From IMG/VR virus record IMGVR_UViG_3300037502_001639, positions 1 through 24,776 of that record: a stretch of 24,776 nucleotides of DNA, one strand, 5' to 3'. The DNA comes from a virus. Under the pieces are notes generated by a model. The model did not search any database and had not been told where the DNA came from. It saw only the letters and a program-made list of their open reading frames with translations. Of the stretch, positions 1 to 7,697 are shown piece by piece; the first letter of the stretch is position 1, and each line of letters begins with the position of its first letter. Made by a program: the position numbers and the translations under genes.

Positions 1-434
1 CGGCGAAGGGCTGCGAGCGGGAGGTCAACAGCTTCGCGGAGCGTCGGAAAGAAACCTTCGGCCTGTTCCATCTCTTGGGCCTGCTGCGCGATGTCCTGTG
101 CGAACGCAACGTCCTCGGGCGTCTGCGAGGCTTGGAGACGGGCTTGCGCCTGCTGCATCTGAGTCAGACCAGCGGCCATGCCGGGAACGTCTCCGGTCAG
201 AACACCGAGCGAGGTACGACCGCCGCCGAGGGCGAGCTGCCCTCCACCCATCAAGGACTCGCCCATCTGACCGATGAAGCCAGGTTGTTCGGCAGGGGCG
301 GCTTCCGGTGCAGCGGGTTCTTGACTGTCGAAATACGCAATCGCTTCGTCTACATCGGCATCGTTCGGCTCAGACGCAAAATCAACCTGATAGGTTCGTC
401 CGGTCTGGGAGCTGGTGAGATCGTAAATAGGCAT
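1..434 (-). CDS. Partial large virion-type protein (3' end beyond window)
   Basis: The frame starts at the ATG at 434-432 and stays open to base 1, so only about 144 N-terminal residues are present and the C-terminus is missing. The start reads MPIYDLTSSQTGRTYQVDF, followed by an acidic stretch (SEPNDADVDEAIAYFD) and a Pro/Ala/Glu linker. A Gly/Leu-rich segment follows (about residues 60-90), then a Gln/Ala-rich helical segment. Short openings of this kind (an aromatic/Gly start, then an acidic D-x-D-E-A helix) occur at the N-terminus of very large phage virion proteins; that comparison is from memory. It is the last gene of the run that starts at 4469, where T7-like phages place their largest internal core protein, so an ejected internal virion protein is plausible. 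No catalytic motif is visible in this fragment. Confidence 0.75.
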   Translation of the reverse strand, partial: MPIYDLTSSQTGRTYQVDFASEPNDADVDEAIAYFDSQEPAAPEAAPAEQPGFIGQMGESLMGGGQLALGGGRTSLGVLTGDVPGMAAGLTQMQQAQARLQASQTPEDVAFAQDIAQQAQEMEQAEGFFPTLREAVDLPLAALR

Positions 435-495
435 GACTCTGATAGTATGGACGGATGCCGAAGCATTTCCACACTTTTCTATCGTCGTCCAAGCC

Positions 496-1308
496 TTATT
501 GTGCCGGGATCACCGCCGGCTTGAAGGTATTGCCTCGGCTGGTGGTCGGAACGCTTCCAGCGGCGGGGGCAACAGGTGCCGCAGGGGCGACCGGAAGACC
601 AAACCTTTCACGCTCCAGTCGGAAGATCTCAGACTGAATCCGTTCGTTCTCCTGCTCGTCACCGATGGCATTCTTGGCTCGAAACTCCAAAGTGTCTCGG
701 AGCGCCTTGATGCGGTCGTCGGTCAGTTCATCCTGTGTCTTCTGGACCTTCTTCTCAGCAGTCTGAAGTTGCTTCAGCTCTCCGATCATACGACGGGCCT
801 TGATCGTATTGATGCGTCCGCTGGTGTCATAGACGCTCTTGATCTGGTCCTCGGTGGCTTGAAGCTCGGCCATTTCACCGAGTAGGTCGCCGCTCTTGTC
901 ATCAGCGACCCCCTTGTGGAACCGTTCGGCTTCCTTATCCCAGGCCGAGAGGATGGTCTTGCCTACCTCCGACTGCTGCGAAAGCGGGTACTGGGTCAAA
1001 AGCTGAAGACGCCTTGCAGGCGCATCAGGAGCATCGGGAGGCGTGACTTTAAGCTCATTCCAGAGCGCCTCTGTTTGCTGGTCGGCCATCTGCTGCATCA
1101 CCGCCTCACGATACTTTTCCTGCTGAGTATACGGGTCGCTGTAGCGAGAGCTGGAAGTCCTCCCGCCGAAGAAGCGCGTCTGCGGGATGGGCGACGGCAG
1201 ATTGAACATCTGCTGCGGCGTGGGCGCTTGGACGGCTTGGGGCGGCGGAGCAGGCTGTGCGCCTGCCAGCATCTCTGCAATCGCCTGATCGGTGAGGAGG
1301 GTGGCCAT
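496..1308 (-). CDS. Coiled-coil putative internal virion protein
   Basis: This is a 270-aa protein that I cannot assign to a family. Residues 1-50 are a low-complexity Pro/Gln/Ala linker. Residues about 60-130 are predicted helical and Gln-rich. Residues about 143-236 are strongly charged with heptad-like spacing, which suggests a long coiled coil. The C-terminal 35 residues return to Ala/Pro/Val. There is no signal peptide, membrane segment or catalytic motif. It begins 3 nt after the 532-aa gene ends and lies 61 nt before the large partial gene. Its composition and its place between adaptor-like and giant virion genes resemble the internal core proteins of podoviruses (T7 gp14-gp16 region), but this is positional inference and not homology. 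Confidence 0.75.
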   Translation of the reverse strand: MATLLTDQAIAEMLAGAQPAPPPQAVQAPTPQQMFNLPSPIPQTRFFGGRTSSSRYSDPYTQQEKYREAVMQQMADQQTEALWNELKVTPPDAPDAPARRLQLLTQYPLSQQSEVGKTILSAWDKEAERFHKGVADDKSGDLLGEMAELQATEDQIKSVYDTSGRINTIKARRMIGELKQLQTAEKKVQKTQDELTDDRIKALRDTLEFRAKNAIGDEQENERIQSEIFRLERERFGLPVAPAAPVAPAAGSVPTTSRGNTFKPAVIPAQ

Positions 1309-1311
1309 GGG

Positions 1312-2910
1312 TTACAGTTCTCGGTCGTAAATATTTTCAAGCATGCGCAGTTGTTTTTCAGCTTGCTTTCTTGTAGCTTCGTCAAAACGCGCATCTTTTG
1401 ATATTTTGCTGAGCCTTAAAGCCTCCCCATAATAATCTTGACCGAGGTTAGACTTTTCAAGAAGTTCAGGCTTTATGAAAGGAGAAGAGCTCGTTAAGTA
1501 GTTTTGAGTGTCATTGACGTTCGTAAGCAAACGGCTTTGTCTATCAGCTTGGTCTCTTGTTTCTTTCGGAAGGCTTTGGTTATTTGCGATATTGTCAAGC
1601 CTTTCCAATTCATCAACGTACTCGGAAAGACTGAGCCTCGGCTTTTGCAACAGTTCAGGATTGATAAACGGAGAAAGTTTGGGGTCGGTGCTTTTCGGGG
1701 CAGCGGTTTGCAACGTTTTCGTTGCAGTTGCCTGCGGTAGAAAAGTGGATGCGCCTCCGGTCGATGTCGCTAGGATGTCCTGGATCTCTCTAGGACCAGA
1801 GGTTAGAAGACGGAGTAGACCTCGAAGACGACGCGTTTCCTCGGCGTTGTTATTTATCATCGCGGAGCGGAGAGCAGCTTGCGTTTCGACGATTTTGGTT
1901 TGGACTGAGGCGCTAGGCGGACGAGAAGCAAGCTCTGGCGTTTCCGTAGCCGTACGTCGGTCGGCTTCTGCAATGAGTTCTTCAGGCGTTAGGTTCTCAG
2001 GAACCTCGACCGCCTCGGTTTCTTTTGTCACCTTAACGGGCTGCGGGGGAGCGGCAACCCTCGCCGGAGCAGGAGCCGGAGCAGCCGCCGCAGGAGCGGC
2101 CTGAGCCGCAGCGACAGCCGGAGCCGTAGCACCAGCGGCACGGAGGATCTGGGCGGCTCGCATCCGAGCGGCGCTCTGTTCAGCGGCGAGTTCGGTAGCT
2201 CGGCGACGGATCGCCTCTCCTTGTTCTGGGCTAGGTGCAACAGAACCTGCACTTTGAATGCCTGCGGAGAGCGCGTTCGCAATAGCGGAAGGTGTATTTT
2301 CAACCCCAAGCCTGGCGGCGATAGACGCTCTTTGCGCTGCGGGCAAAGCGTTCGTTTCGGCCTCAATCTGACGACGCCTAGCAGCAACATCCGTTTGAAA
2401 CGGTTTATTGAAGAGACGCTCTTCCTGATTAAGTGCCCGTTGCGGGGTGGAGAAGCCCACGGGAATGCCGTTGCGGTAGGCAACGCGGACGCCACCGGGG
2501 CTTTCCTGCACGATCTGTTGTTCCGGCATATTGCCCACGATGGGCATCCCAGTCGTCAAGTCAGTGCCAAACAAACGGCCCTGTGCCGCAGCGCGTTCAG
2601 CGACGGCAGACTGACCCGCAGCCAACATGCGGGCGGCACGGGCGCGGGCAAGAGCTTGCTGATCTCCGCGAAGAGTACCTGTGGACTCGCTTGGGTCCAA
2701 CGGCATGTCGGGATTGGCGAGGTAGGCGTAGTAAGCGCGGTTGAAGCGTTGCAGTTGCTCCTGTTGCGGCGTCAAAGCAGCTGGGGCCGCAGGTTGAGCA
2801 GTCGGGGCCACAGGTTGAGTAGCCGGCTGTTGAGCAGCCCCCTGGCTCATCATACCCGCTACGGTTGGGCGAAGGGTATTAAAGGTGGAGAAAAATTGTT
2901 CAAAGGCCAT
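1312..2910 (-). CDS. Ala/Pro-rich putative internal virion protein with C-terminal tandem repeat
   Basis: This is a 532-aa protein of unknown family. Residues 20-50 and 255-295 are Ala/Pro/Gln linkers. Residues 80-115 and 175-255 are Ala/Arg-rich and helical. The last 120 residues contain two diverged copies of a unit of about 52 residues, both opening SPFI(N/K)PELL(Q/E)K (residues 413-464 and 476-526). The DNA for this C-terminal part (about 1312-1740) is clearly more AT-rich than the rest of the gene, which suggests a separately acquired module. The start ATG at 2910 lies 2 nt after the upstream stop, so the genes are co-translated. A structural or ejected core role is inferred from neighbours and composition only. 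Confidence 0.75.
   Translation of the reverse strand: MAFEQFFSTFNTLRPTVAGMMSQGAAQQPATQPVAPTAQPAAPAALTPQQEQLQRFNRAYYAYLANPDMPLDPSESTGTLRGDQQALARARAARMLAAGQSAVAERAAAQGRLFGTDLTTGMPIVGNMPEQQIVQESPGGVRVAYRNGIPVGFSTPQRALNQEERLFNKPFQTDVAARRRQIEAETNALPAAQRASIAARLGVENTPSAIANALSAGIQSAGSVAPSPEQGEAIRRRATELAAEQSAARMRAAQILRAAGATAPAVAAAQAAPAAAAPAPAPARVAAPPQPVKVTKETEAVEVPENLTPEELIAEADRRTATETPELASRPPSASVQTKIVETQAALRSAMINNNAEETRRLRGLLRLLTSGPREIQDILATSTGGASTFLPQATATKTLQTAAPKSTDPKLSPFINPELLQKPRLSLSEYVDELERLDNIANNQSLPKETRDQADRQSRLLTNVNDTQNYLTSSSPFIKPELLEKSNLGQDYYGEALRLSKISKDARFDEATRKQAEKQLRMLENIYDREL
1333..1674 (-). repeat. Two-copy coding tandem repeat at the end of the 532-aa protein gene
   Basis: Copy 1 spans 1519-1674 and copy 2 spans 1333-1485. 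Both encode SPFI-x-PELL-x-K, then an acidic/aromatic stretch (SEYVDELERLDNI versus DYYGEALRLSKI). They close with an E-T-R/A-T-R-x-Q-A-(D/E)-(R/K)-Q segment and an RLL-N or RMLEN end. The copies are diverged, so the duplication is old or selected to vary. Confidence 0.8.
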
Positions 2911-2912
2911 AA

Positions 2913-3500
2913 TCAGATTCCAAGACGGCGGTTGGGAGCGTAGAGACCGCTCAGGAGAGATTTACGGGCGTTATCAGTACCACGGGTGCGCGGCCCCATG
3001 TTGAGGATTGCAGCAGGGGCAACTGGGAACATCTGGCGAAGAATGCTCTCATCTACGTCCCCAATGTTCTGCTTGTTCGACATGCCAGTGCGAGGATCGT
3101 AAGCCGTGATCGTTGGCTCGACATTACCACCAAGAGACTGAATGTATCTGCGGTTGTAGGTATTGGCGGCCATGCTGGCACCAGCATCCGAGGGAGTGAA
3201 AAAGTATTGAACGCCGGTAGTGGCGTTGGTGAATAGAGGCTTCGGCGCTTCTACCGTCCCACCGCCACCTCCGCCAGAAGATCGACCTTGGCCGTCTCCG
3301 CTTCGAGCCTGCCTTTCTTCAACGCGATATTTTCTTTCGGCCATTCGGCTCGGGTCGTACCACGAACGACCTGACGGGCGAGCCGCGTCGGGACCGGACA
3401 GGGGGCCGTAGTTTGGGGTCAGCGACTGCTCTCCGAACTTTAGTCCTTGGAGAGTGTCGTATCCCGACTTCTGCTGAAAGAGTCTTGCTGGGTCAGCCAT
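2913..3500 (-). CDS. Unknown structural-region protein
   Basis: This is a 195-aa protein that I do not recognise. It starts MADPARLFQQKSGYDTLQGL and has a charged Arg/Glu segment (about residues 50-72). A flexible Gly linker follows (about 73-81, seven Gly around two Ser). The second half is Asn/Thr/Tyr-rich and probably folded (about 88-195), ending in a basic tail (YAPNRRLGI). No membrane segment or enzyme motif is seen. Stop and start spacings to both neighbours are 2-3 nt, so it belongs to the same transcript as the adaptor-like and core-like genes. By position it could be a minor tail or core protein. The linker-then-domain layout resembles virion assembly proteins, but no function is assigned. 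Confidence 0.7.
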   Translation of the reverse strand: MADPARLFQQKSGYDTLQGLKFGEQSLTPNYGPLSGPDAARPSGRSWYDPSRMAERKYRVEERQARSGDGQGRSSGGGGGGTVEAPKPLFTNATTGVQYFFTPSDAGASMAANTYNRRYIQSLGGNVEPTITAYDPRTGMSNKQNIGDVDESILRQMFPVAPAAILNMGPRTRGTDNARKSLLSGLYAPNRRLGI

Positions 3501-3503
3501 ATA

Positions 3504-4469
3504 TCAGATCGTAGTAGGAGACCCGCCAGCGGACGACCAGCGGATCATGTTGAGGGGGAAGCGGATGTTGCCACGCTGCTGCTTGAGCGTCTGGTTGCCA
3601 ACTTGGTACGCCTTCTGCCAGAACAGTTCAGCACGCTCCAGCTCGTGAGCGCCCTGCTGTTCGTAGGTCCAGGCGATGAGACCGAACTTGAGCATCCCGA
3701 TGTCAGCCGGGTACACGTAGTCGGTCTCGCAGGCCAGCTTGATGAACCGCCGCTTGCAGAGCGTGCGGATGGCGGGCGGGTCGTCGGCACCGGTGTTGGC
3801 GCTGATGGTGCCGACCTTGTAGCGGCGGTAGGCCGGACGGGTCTCGGTCGGCTCGTAGGTGGAGAGGGTCGTGACGGTCACGCCGTCAACCTGAGCCAGG
3901 GTGACGCTTCCCAAGGTGGGGTCTTTTGCCACGCCGGTGAGGAGGAACGACTGGCTCGTGGTCACGGGAGCGTTCTGAAGCTCGACCGTGATGCCCTCGA
4001 TGCCGGAGTCGTCAAAGATCGGATCGCCATTGGTATCCAGACCATAGAGACGAACGAATCTGCCAGCGTCGCTGGTGTCGTTGGCGGTGAGTCGGATCGG
4101 CAGTGACTCTGTTTGCCGGATGATGGTGGGGTATTCCCCTTGGTCGATGAGGAGGCCGAGGTCATACTCCAACCTTTCATAGGGGCCGGGACCGCTTGAG
4201 AGGAACTCGTGGAACCGGCCGTAAGTGGGGCGGATGGCTTCTTTGACTGTGCAGCCGATGATGGATTCCCAGCGGCGGGGGAGGGTGAGGTAGCCGTCGG
4301 CGGAATCAAAGTCCACCACGCCGTAAGTGCCCTTCCACAGGCCACTGTTGAGGATGCGTTCGCACACCTCATTGAGCGCCGGGAGGAAACGCGGCGAGTT
4401 CTGGTTGGCAGGGTCCACCTGCATCCACAGGGTTTCCCTCACATCGGCGACTGTCAGATTGGAGGACAT
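3504..4469 (-). CDS. Putative head-tail adaptor / tail-tube-like protein
   Basis: From the ATG at 4469 the product is 321 aa and begins MSSNLTVADVRETLW. The N-terminal helical part (FLPALNEVCERILNSGLWKG) recalls connector and tail-tube proteins that open with a helix-rich domain against the portal. The middle is beta-rich (YLTLPRRWESIIG, LTANDTSDAGRFVRLYGLD). The C-terminal third is helical and contains Y-P-A-D-I-G-M-L-K and an ELERAELFWQKAY helix. Assignment as adaptor or tail tube is inference from shape and from being first in the tail/core run. The frame also extends to a TTG at 4505 (333 aa). I prefer ATG because the TTG start would shorten the gap before the divergent terminase gene and adds no conserved-looking sequence. 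Neither start has a Shine-Dalgarno site at proper spacing. Confidence 0.75.
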   Translation of the reverse strand: MSSNLTVADVRETLWMQVDPANQNSPRFLPALNEVCERILNSGLWKGTYGVVDFDSADGYLTLPRRWESIIGCTVKEAIRPTYGRFHEFLSSGPGPYERLEYDLGLLIDQGEYPTIIRQTESLPIRLTANDTSDAGRFVRLYGLDTNGDPIFDDSGIEGITVELQNAPVTTSQSFLLTGVAKDPTLGSVTLAQVDGVTVTTLSTYEPTETRPAYRRYKVGTISANTGADDPPAIRTLCKRRFIKLACETDYVYPADIGMLKFGLIAWTYEQQGAHELERAELFWQKAYQVGNQTLKQQRGNIRFPLNMIRWSSAGGSPTTI

Positions 4470-4487
4470 CTCCTTGGATTCTAGCCC

Positions 4488-4515
4488 TTGCAGAATCCCT
4501 TGCAACGCCTAAATT
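4488..4515 (+). promoter_or_regulatory. Weak candidate sigma70-like promoter for the terminase gene
   Basis: The short divergent gap contains TTGCAG (4488-4493), a 16-nt spacer and TAAATT (4510-4515). If used, transcription would begin at or next to the terminase ATG at 4522, giving a leaderless or nearly leaderless mRNA. That would fit the lack of a ribosome-binding site there. The boxes match the consensus only partly, so this could be chance. Confidence 0.2.
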
Positions 4516-4521
4516 TCAGCA

Positions 4522-6303
4522 ATGGCTACCAAAAAACCAAAGGCAGCGGTGCCTAGGACTCTGAAAATTCCGCTGCCGATCCCAGATTACGGATTTCACG
4601 ACATCATCAAAGCCTCTCCGATGAGGCGCTATCTACTCGACAACCTCGTCGAGTATGAGCTGTTTTTCTTCCTGAAAGGTGGATCTCACCGGTTTAAGGA
4701 CGGCACTCCCAACCCCAAGGGCAAGTCGAAGGCGTACCACTTCTGGCAGGCAGTCAGTCTCCTGTGGAACTTCCCAGGCTCGACCAACCCCCTCCACATG
4801 AACCCGTGGTCGGTTCGCATGGTCAACGCTCTTTGTGAGCACGACCGTCTGTCCATCGCGGGCTGCGCGTCCTCCGGCAAATCTCAGATCCTCGCGGTGT
4901 GGAGCATCGTCAACTATTTGGCCGATCCACTGAACACCCGAGTGCTTGTCACCTCGACCTCGCTCAAAGACTCCAGAGGTCGAATCTGGGGCGACATTGA
5001 AAAGCGGTGGCAGACCATGGTGGCCGAGGGACCTGGCAAATTGGTATCTTCGTCGGGCCTTATCCGGTATTATGACCACTTCACAGGTCGGGAAGACTCT
5101 CTGCGTGGCTTGATGCTTCTGGCCGGTGATAAGTCGAAAACGAACGAATCCATCGGCAAAGTCAAAGGCTTTAAGGCAACCCGCGTGTTCCTTGTTGCGG
5201 ACGAGCTTCCCGACCTGTCGAAGGCGCTGGTGGCCGAGGCCGAGTCCAACCTGTCTTCCAACCCCTACTTCCACTTCTGCGGCACAGGCAACCCCACCAG
5301 CCCCTACGACCCTCACGGTGAGATGTCTGAGCCGGAAGCCGGCTGGTCGTCCATCACCGAGAACGACTACGAGTGGCAGGGGAAGAAGGCGTACGTCATC
5401 CGATTCGATGCGGAGAAGTCACCCAACTTCGGACCAGAAGGCGAGAGGTGGCCCTACCTGATGACCCACGAACGACTTGCCTCGCTGCGTCGTGACCTCG
5501 GTGAGCGCAGTCTGCGCTACTACGCGATGGTGAAGGGCTTCTGGTTCTTCGAGGCTGGGCAGGACAACATCTACTCGCCGGCCATGCTCCAGTCCTACCG
5601 CTGTTTCGAGAAGGCGGTATTCAAGGGGCAACCGACGGTGGTGGCCGGGTTTGACCCTTCGTTCACAAACGGCGGGGACCGCTCGATGCTGACGATTGGA
5701 CGTGTTGGCATGGGCGTCGAAGGGCAAGTGCTCGTCGAGCGCGTGGCTTCCATCCCAGTCTACGAAGACGCCACCAACAAGGACACGGCCCGCACCGAGC
5801 AGATCGCGGCCCGAGTCATCCAGTTGTGCGAGGAGCACGGCGTCAAGCCCGAGAACCTGGCCGTCGATGCCTCCGGCGCTGGCTCTCCTTGGTGCGACAT
5901 GCTCTCGGTCAAGTGGAGGAACAACAACTTCAAGCGGGTCCAGTTTGGCGGCTCGGCCGAAGACAAGGAGCAGTTCTTCAACAAGGTCTCGGAGCTTTGG
6001 TTCAGCGGACAGGCGCTTGTGCGCTCCAGCCAGATTCGCGGCCTCGACCTCGACTTGGCCAAGGAAATGACGCTGCGTACTTACGAGATGCGTGGCAAGC
6101 GCGTCATGGTGACGCCGAAGGAAGATCTGCGCACCCGTCTCGGCAACTCGCCAGACAATGCCGACTCCTTCTTCCTCATGCTCGACATCGCCCAACGCAA
6201 GCACAAGCTGACCGCTACGGAGCGCGTCGGTGGTGGCGGTGCTGTCGGCAGCGGGATGAAGAAGCGGTTCAAGGACTTGGCTTCGATCTACGATGCGGCT
6301 TGA
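4522..6303 (+). CDS. terL: Terminase large subunit (packaging ATPase and nuclease)
   Basis: This 593-aa protein is the motor that drives phage DNA into the procapsid through the portal and cuts it. The ATPase domain has a Walker A motif GCASSGKS (residues 114-121) and a Walker B VFLVADEL (222-229; D227, E228). A GTGN coupling-type motif follows at 254-257. The RNase H-like nuclease domain shows FDPS (D378), VDASG (D449) and a late PDNADSF (D548), the expected three acidic metal ligands. The length is normal to slightly long for the family. It is the only plus-strand gene in the window: it diverges from the adaptor-like gene and its last 16 bases overlap the end of the convergent glycosyltransferase gene. 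No Shine-Dalgarno sequence precedes the ATG. No small subunit is recognisable beside it. Confidence 0.96.
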   Translation: MATKKPKAAVPRTLKIPLPIPDYGFHDIIKASPMRRYLLDNLVEYELFFFLKGGSHRFKDGTPNPKGKSKAYHFWQAVSLLWNFPGSTNPLHMNPWSVRMVNALCEHDRLSIAGCASSGKSQILAVWSIVNYLADPLNTRVLVTSTSLKDSRGRIWGDIEKRWQTMVAEGPGKLVSSSGLIRYYDHFTGREDSLRGLMLLAGDKSKTNESIGKVKGFKATRVFLVADELPDLSKALVAEAESNLSSNPYFHFCGTGNPTSPYDPHGEMSEPEAGWSSITENDYEWQGKKAYVIRFDAEKSPNFGPEGERWPYLMTHERLASLRRDLGERSLRYYAMVKGFWFFEAGQDNIYSPAMLQSYRCFEKAVFKGQPTVVAGFDPSFTNGGDRSMLTIGRVGMGVEGQVLVERVASIPVYEDATNKDTARTEQIAARVIQLCEEHGVKPENLAVDASGAGSPWCDMLSVKWRNNNFKRVQFGGSAEDKEQFFNKVSELWFSGQALVRSSQIRGLDLDLAKEMTLRTYEMRGKRVMVTPKEDLRTRLGNSPDNADSFFLMLDIAQRKHKLTATERVGGGGAVGSGMKKRFKDLASIYDAA

Positions 6304-7697
6304 CAGGTGATCTTGGCAAGTCCTCGGCGGGTTGGCAGCATCTCTAGTTTGAGATCAAACTTCTGCACAGCATCTTTGATGCCTTCGATATCTCGGTTGG
6401 CGTCGTCCGCTATGATGCAGCCGCCTTTGGCGAGAAAAGGAAAACACTCTTCGATGCTGTATCGACGAGCTTGCGTCCCCGGTGGGCCATCAACAACAAT
6501 CGTGTCAAACAGCCCTTCCACTGAGGACAGGTCGTAGAAACCGTTCGGTTTGATCGGGGCAGTCAGAAACTTTGCGTGTTGGCTCTTGACCCTCTCTCTT
6601 GCCGCAGCGGAATAGACAGGCATGTGGTCGATGCTGACAACTTCCATTGCCCCTTCAAGAAGAGCTTCGGTTCCTTTCGCCGATCCTGTTCCAAGTTCGA
6701 GGCATCTTCCGGTCGCGTGGGCTTTGAGGAAGTGGACCGCCGCAGGTTCGAGTGTGGCTCCCCCTGTGTCTTTGGCAAACTGGATCGGCTTCATGGTAGC
6801 CAGAAACTCGAAGAGTTCATCGTCCGTCCTTCGCTTGCAGTGGCGGTTGAAGTAGTCTCGGTCTCGAATGGCGCTTGCGTCGTTCAAGGCGCGTTTGCCG
6901 GTAGCCAATCCATCTAGTGACTCTAGCCAAGGGGCCATCACGGCCTCAAAGCCTCCCTTGCTCAAAACGGTCATGTAGGAATGCCACAGGTTGTTGGCTG
7001 GATGGACGAGGTTGTTGTACTTGTAGTTTATCGTCGCGGAATTTCTTGACGGGTGCTTGTCTCCGAAGAACTCGTGGCCAAGACACAGGCTTTCGTCAAG
7101 GTCAACAGGCACCCGTGCCATGAAGGCCCGGAGGGATGCACCTCTTTCCTGAGAACCGTGGCGTCCAGTATAGTTGTTCCAACCACCGATTTTCAGATAC
7201 GTCTGTCTTGACATGCACAGCCCAACTCCGACCCCGTAATTCGGTTCATCCTTCGAGAAGGCATACTGATGCCCGTTGGTAGGGAGCATCAACGTTCGGT
7301 TCGGGTAAAAGTCCTTGTCGCTCGCTTCTACGCGCTTTGGCTTCCAGTCCTCGTCGTAGTAGATGTTCGCCAGCGTAGGGCAAACGATCCTTTCGTCATC
7401 AGCAACCTGAGCTGCATACGAGCGCAAGTCACCGCGCTCAACAGACTGGTGGGCATCGACCCACATCAAGACATCACCTGTAGAGACAGAAGTAGCTGCC
7501 AGCTTGGCTTTCCCGCATCCGACAGGAGAAATTCCTTTGACCACCCTGACTTTCGCCGGTAGATCGTCGCAAGATCCATCTGTAGTCGCGTCCGAGTAGA
7601 CGACGATTTCATCCGCCCCTGCCTCGAGAAAACTATCACATGTTGATCTGACTCGTTTGCCTTCGTTGAACGTGTTGATGATGACGCTGAGTTTCAC
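6288..7697 (-). CDS. Glycosyltransferase (GT-A, GalNAc-transferase-like DxH) fused to SAM methyltransferase
   Basis: This is a 469-aa two-domain enzyme. Residues 1-240 form a family-2/GT-A glycosyltransferase: [10 protein letters not shown] (4-13), YSDATTDG (34-41) and MWVDAHQS (78-85). The D81-x-H83 replaces the usual DxD. D-x-H, a later Gly-His (LGHEF, H208) and an acidic/Arg stretch before it ([13 protein letters not shown], 180-192) follow the order seen in polypeptide GalNAc-transferases, where Asp, His and a distal His bind Mn. Residues about 325-465 form a class I methyltransferase: [12 protein letters not shown] (332-343), acidic SIDH (355-358), and [16 protein letters not shown] (397-412). 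The start is a GTG inside a GTGA overlap with the mucin-like gene, so translation is coupled. The 3' end overlaps the terminase gene by 16 bases. The likely acceptor is a virion glycan or protein; sugar and target are not known. Confidence 0.88.
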   Translation of the reverse strand: MKLSVIINTFNEGKRVRSTCDSFLEAGADEIVVYSDATTDGSCDDLPAKVRVVKGISPVGCGKAKLAATSVSTGDVLMWVDAHQSVERGDLRSYAAQVADDERIVCPTLANIYYDEDWKPKRVEASDKDFYPNRTLMLPTNGHQYAFSKDEPNYGVGVGLCMSRQTYLKIGGWNNYTGRHGSQERGASLRAFMARVPVDLDESLCLGHEFFGDKHPSRNSATINYKYNNLVHPANNLWHSYMTVLSKGGFEAVMAPWLESLDGLATGKRALNDASAIRDRDYFNRHCKRRTDDELFEFLATMKPIQFAKDTGGATLEPAAVHFLKAHATGRCLELGTGSAKGTEALLEGAMEVVSIDHMPVYSAAARERVKSQHAKFLTAPIKPNGFYDLSSVEGLFDTIVVDGPPGTQARRYSIEECFPFLAKGGCIIADDANRDIEGIKDAVQKFDLKLEMLPTRRGLAKITCQAAS

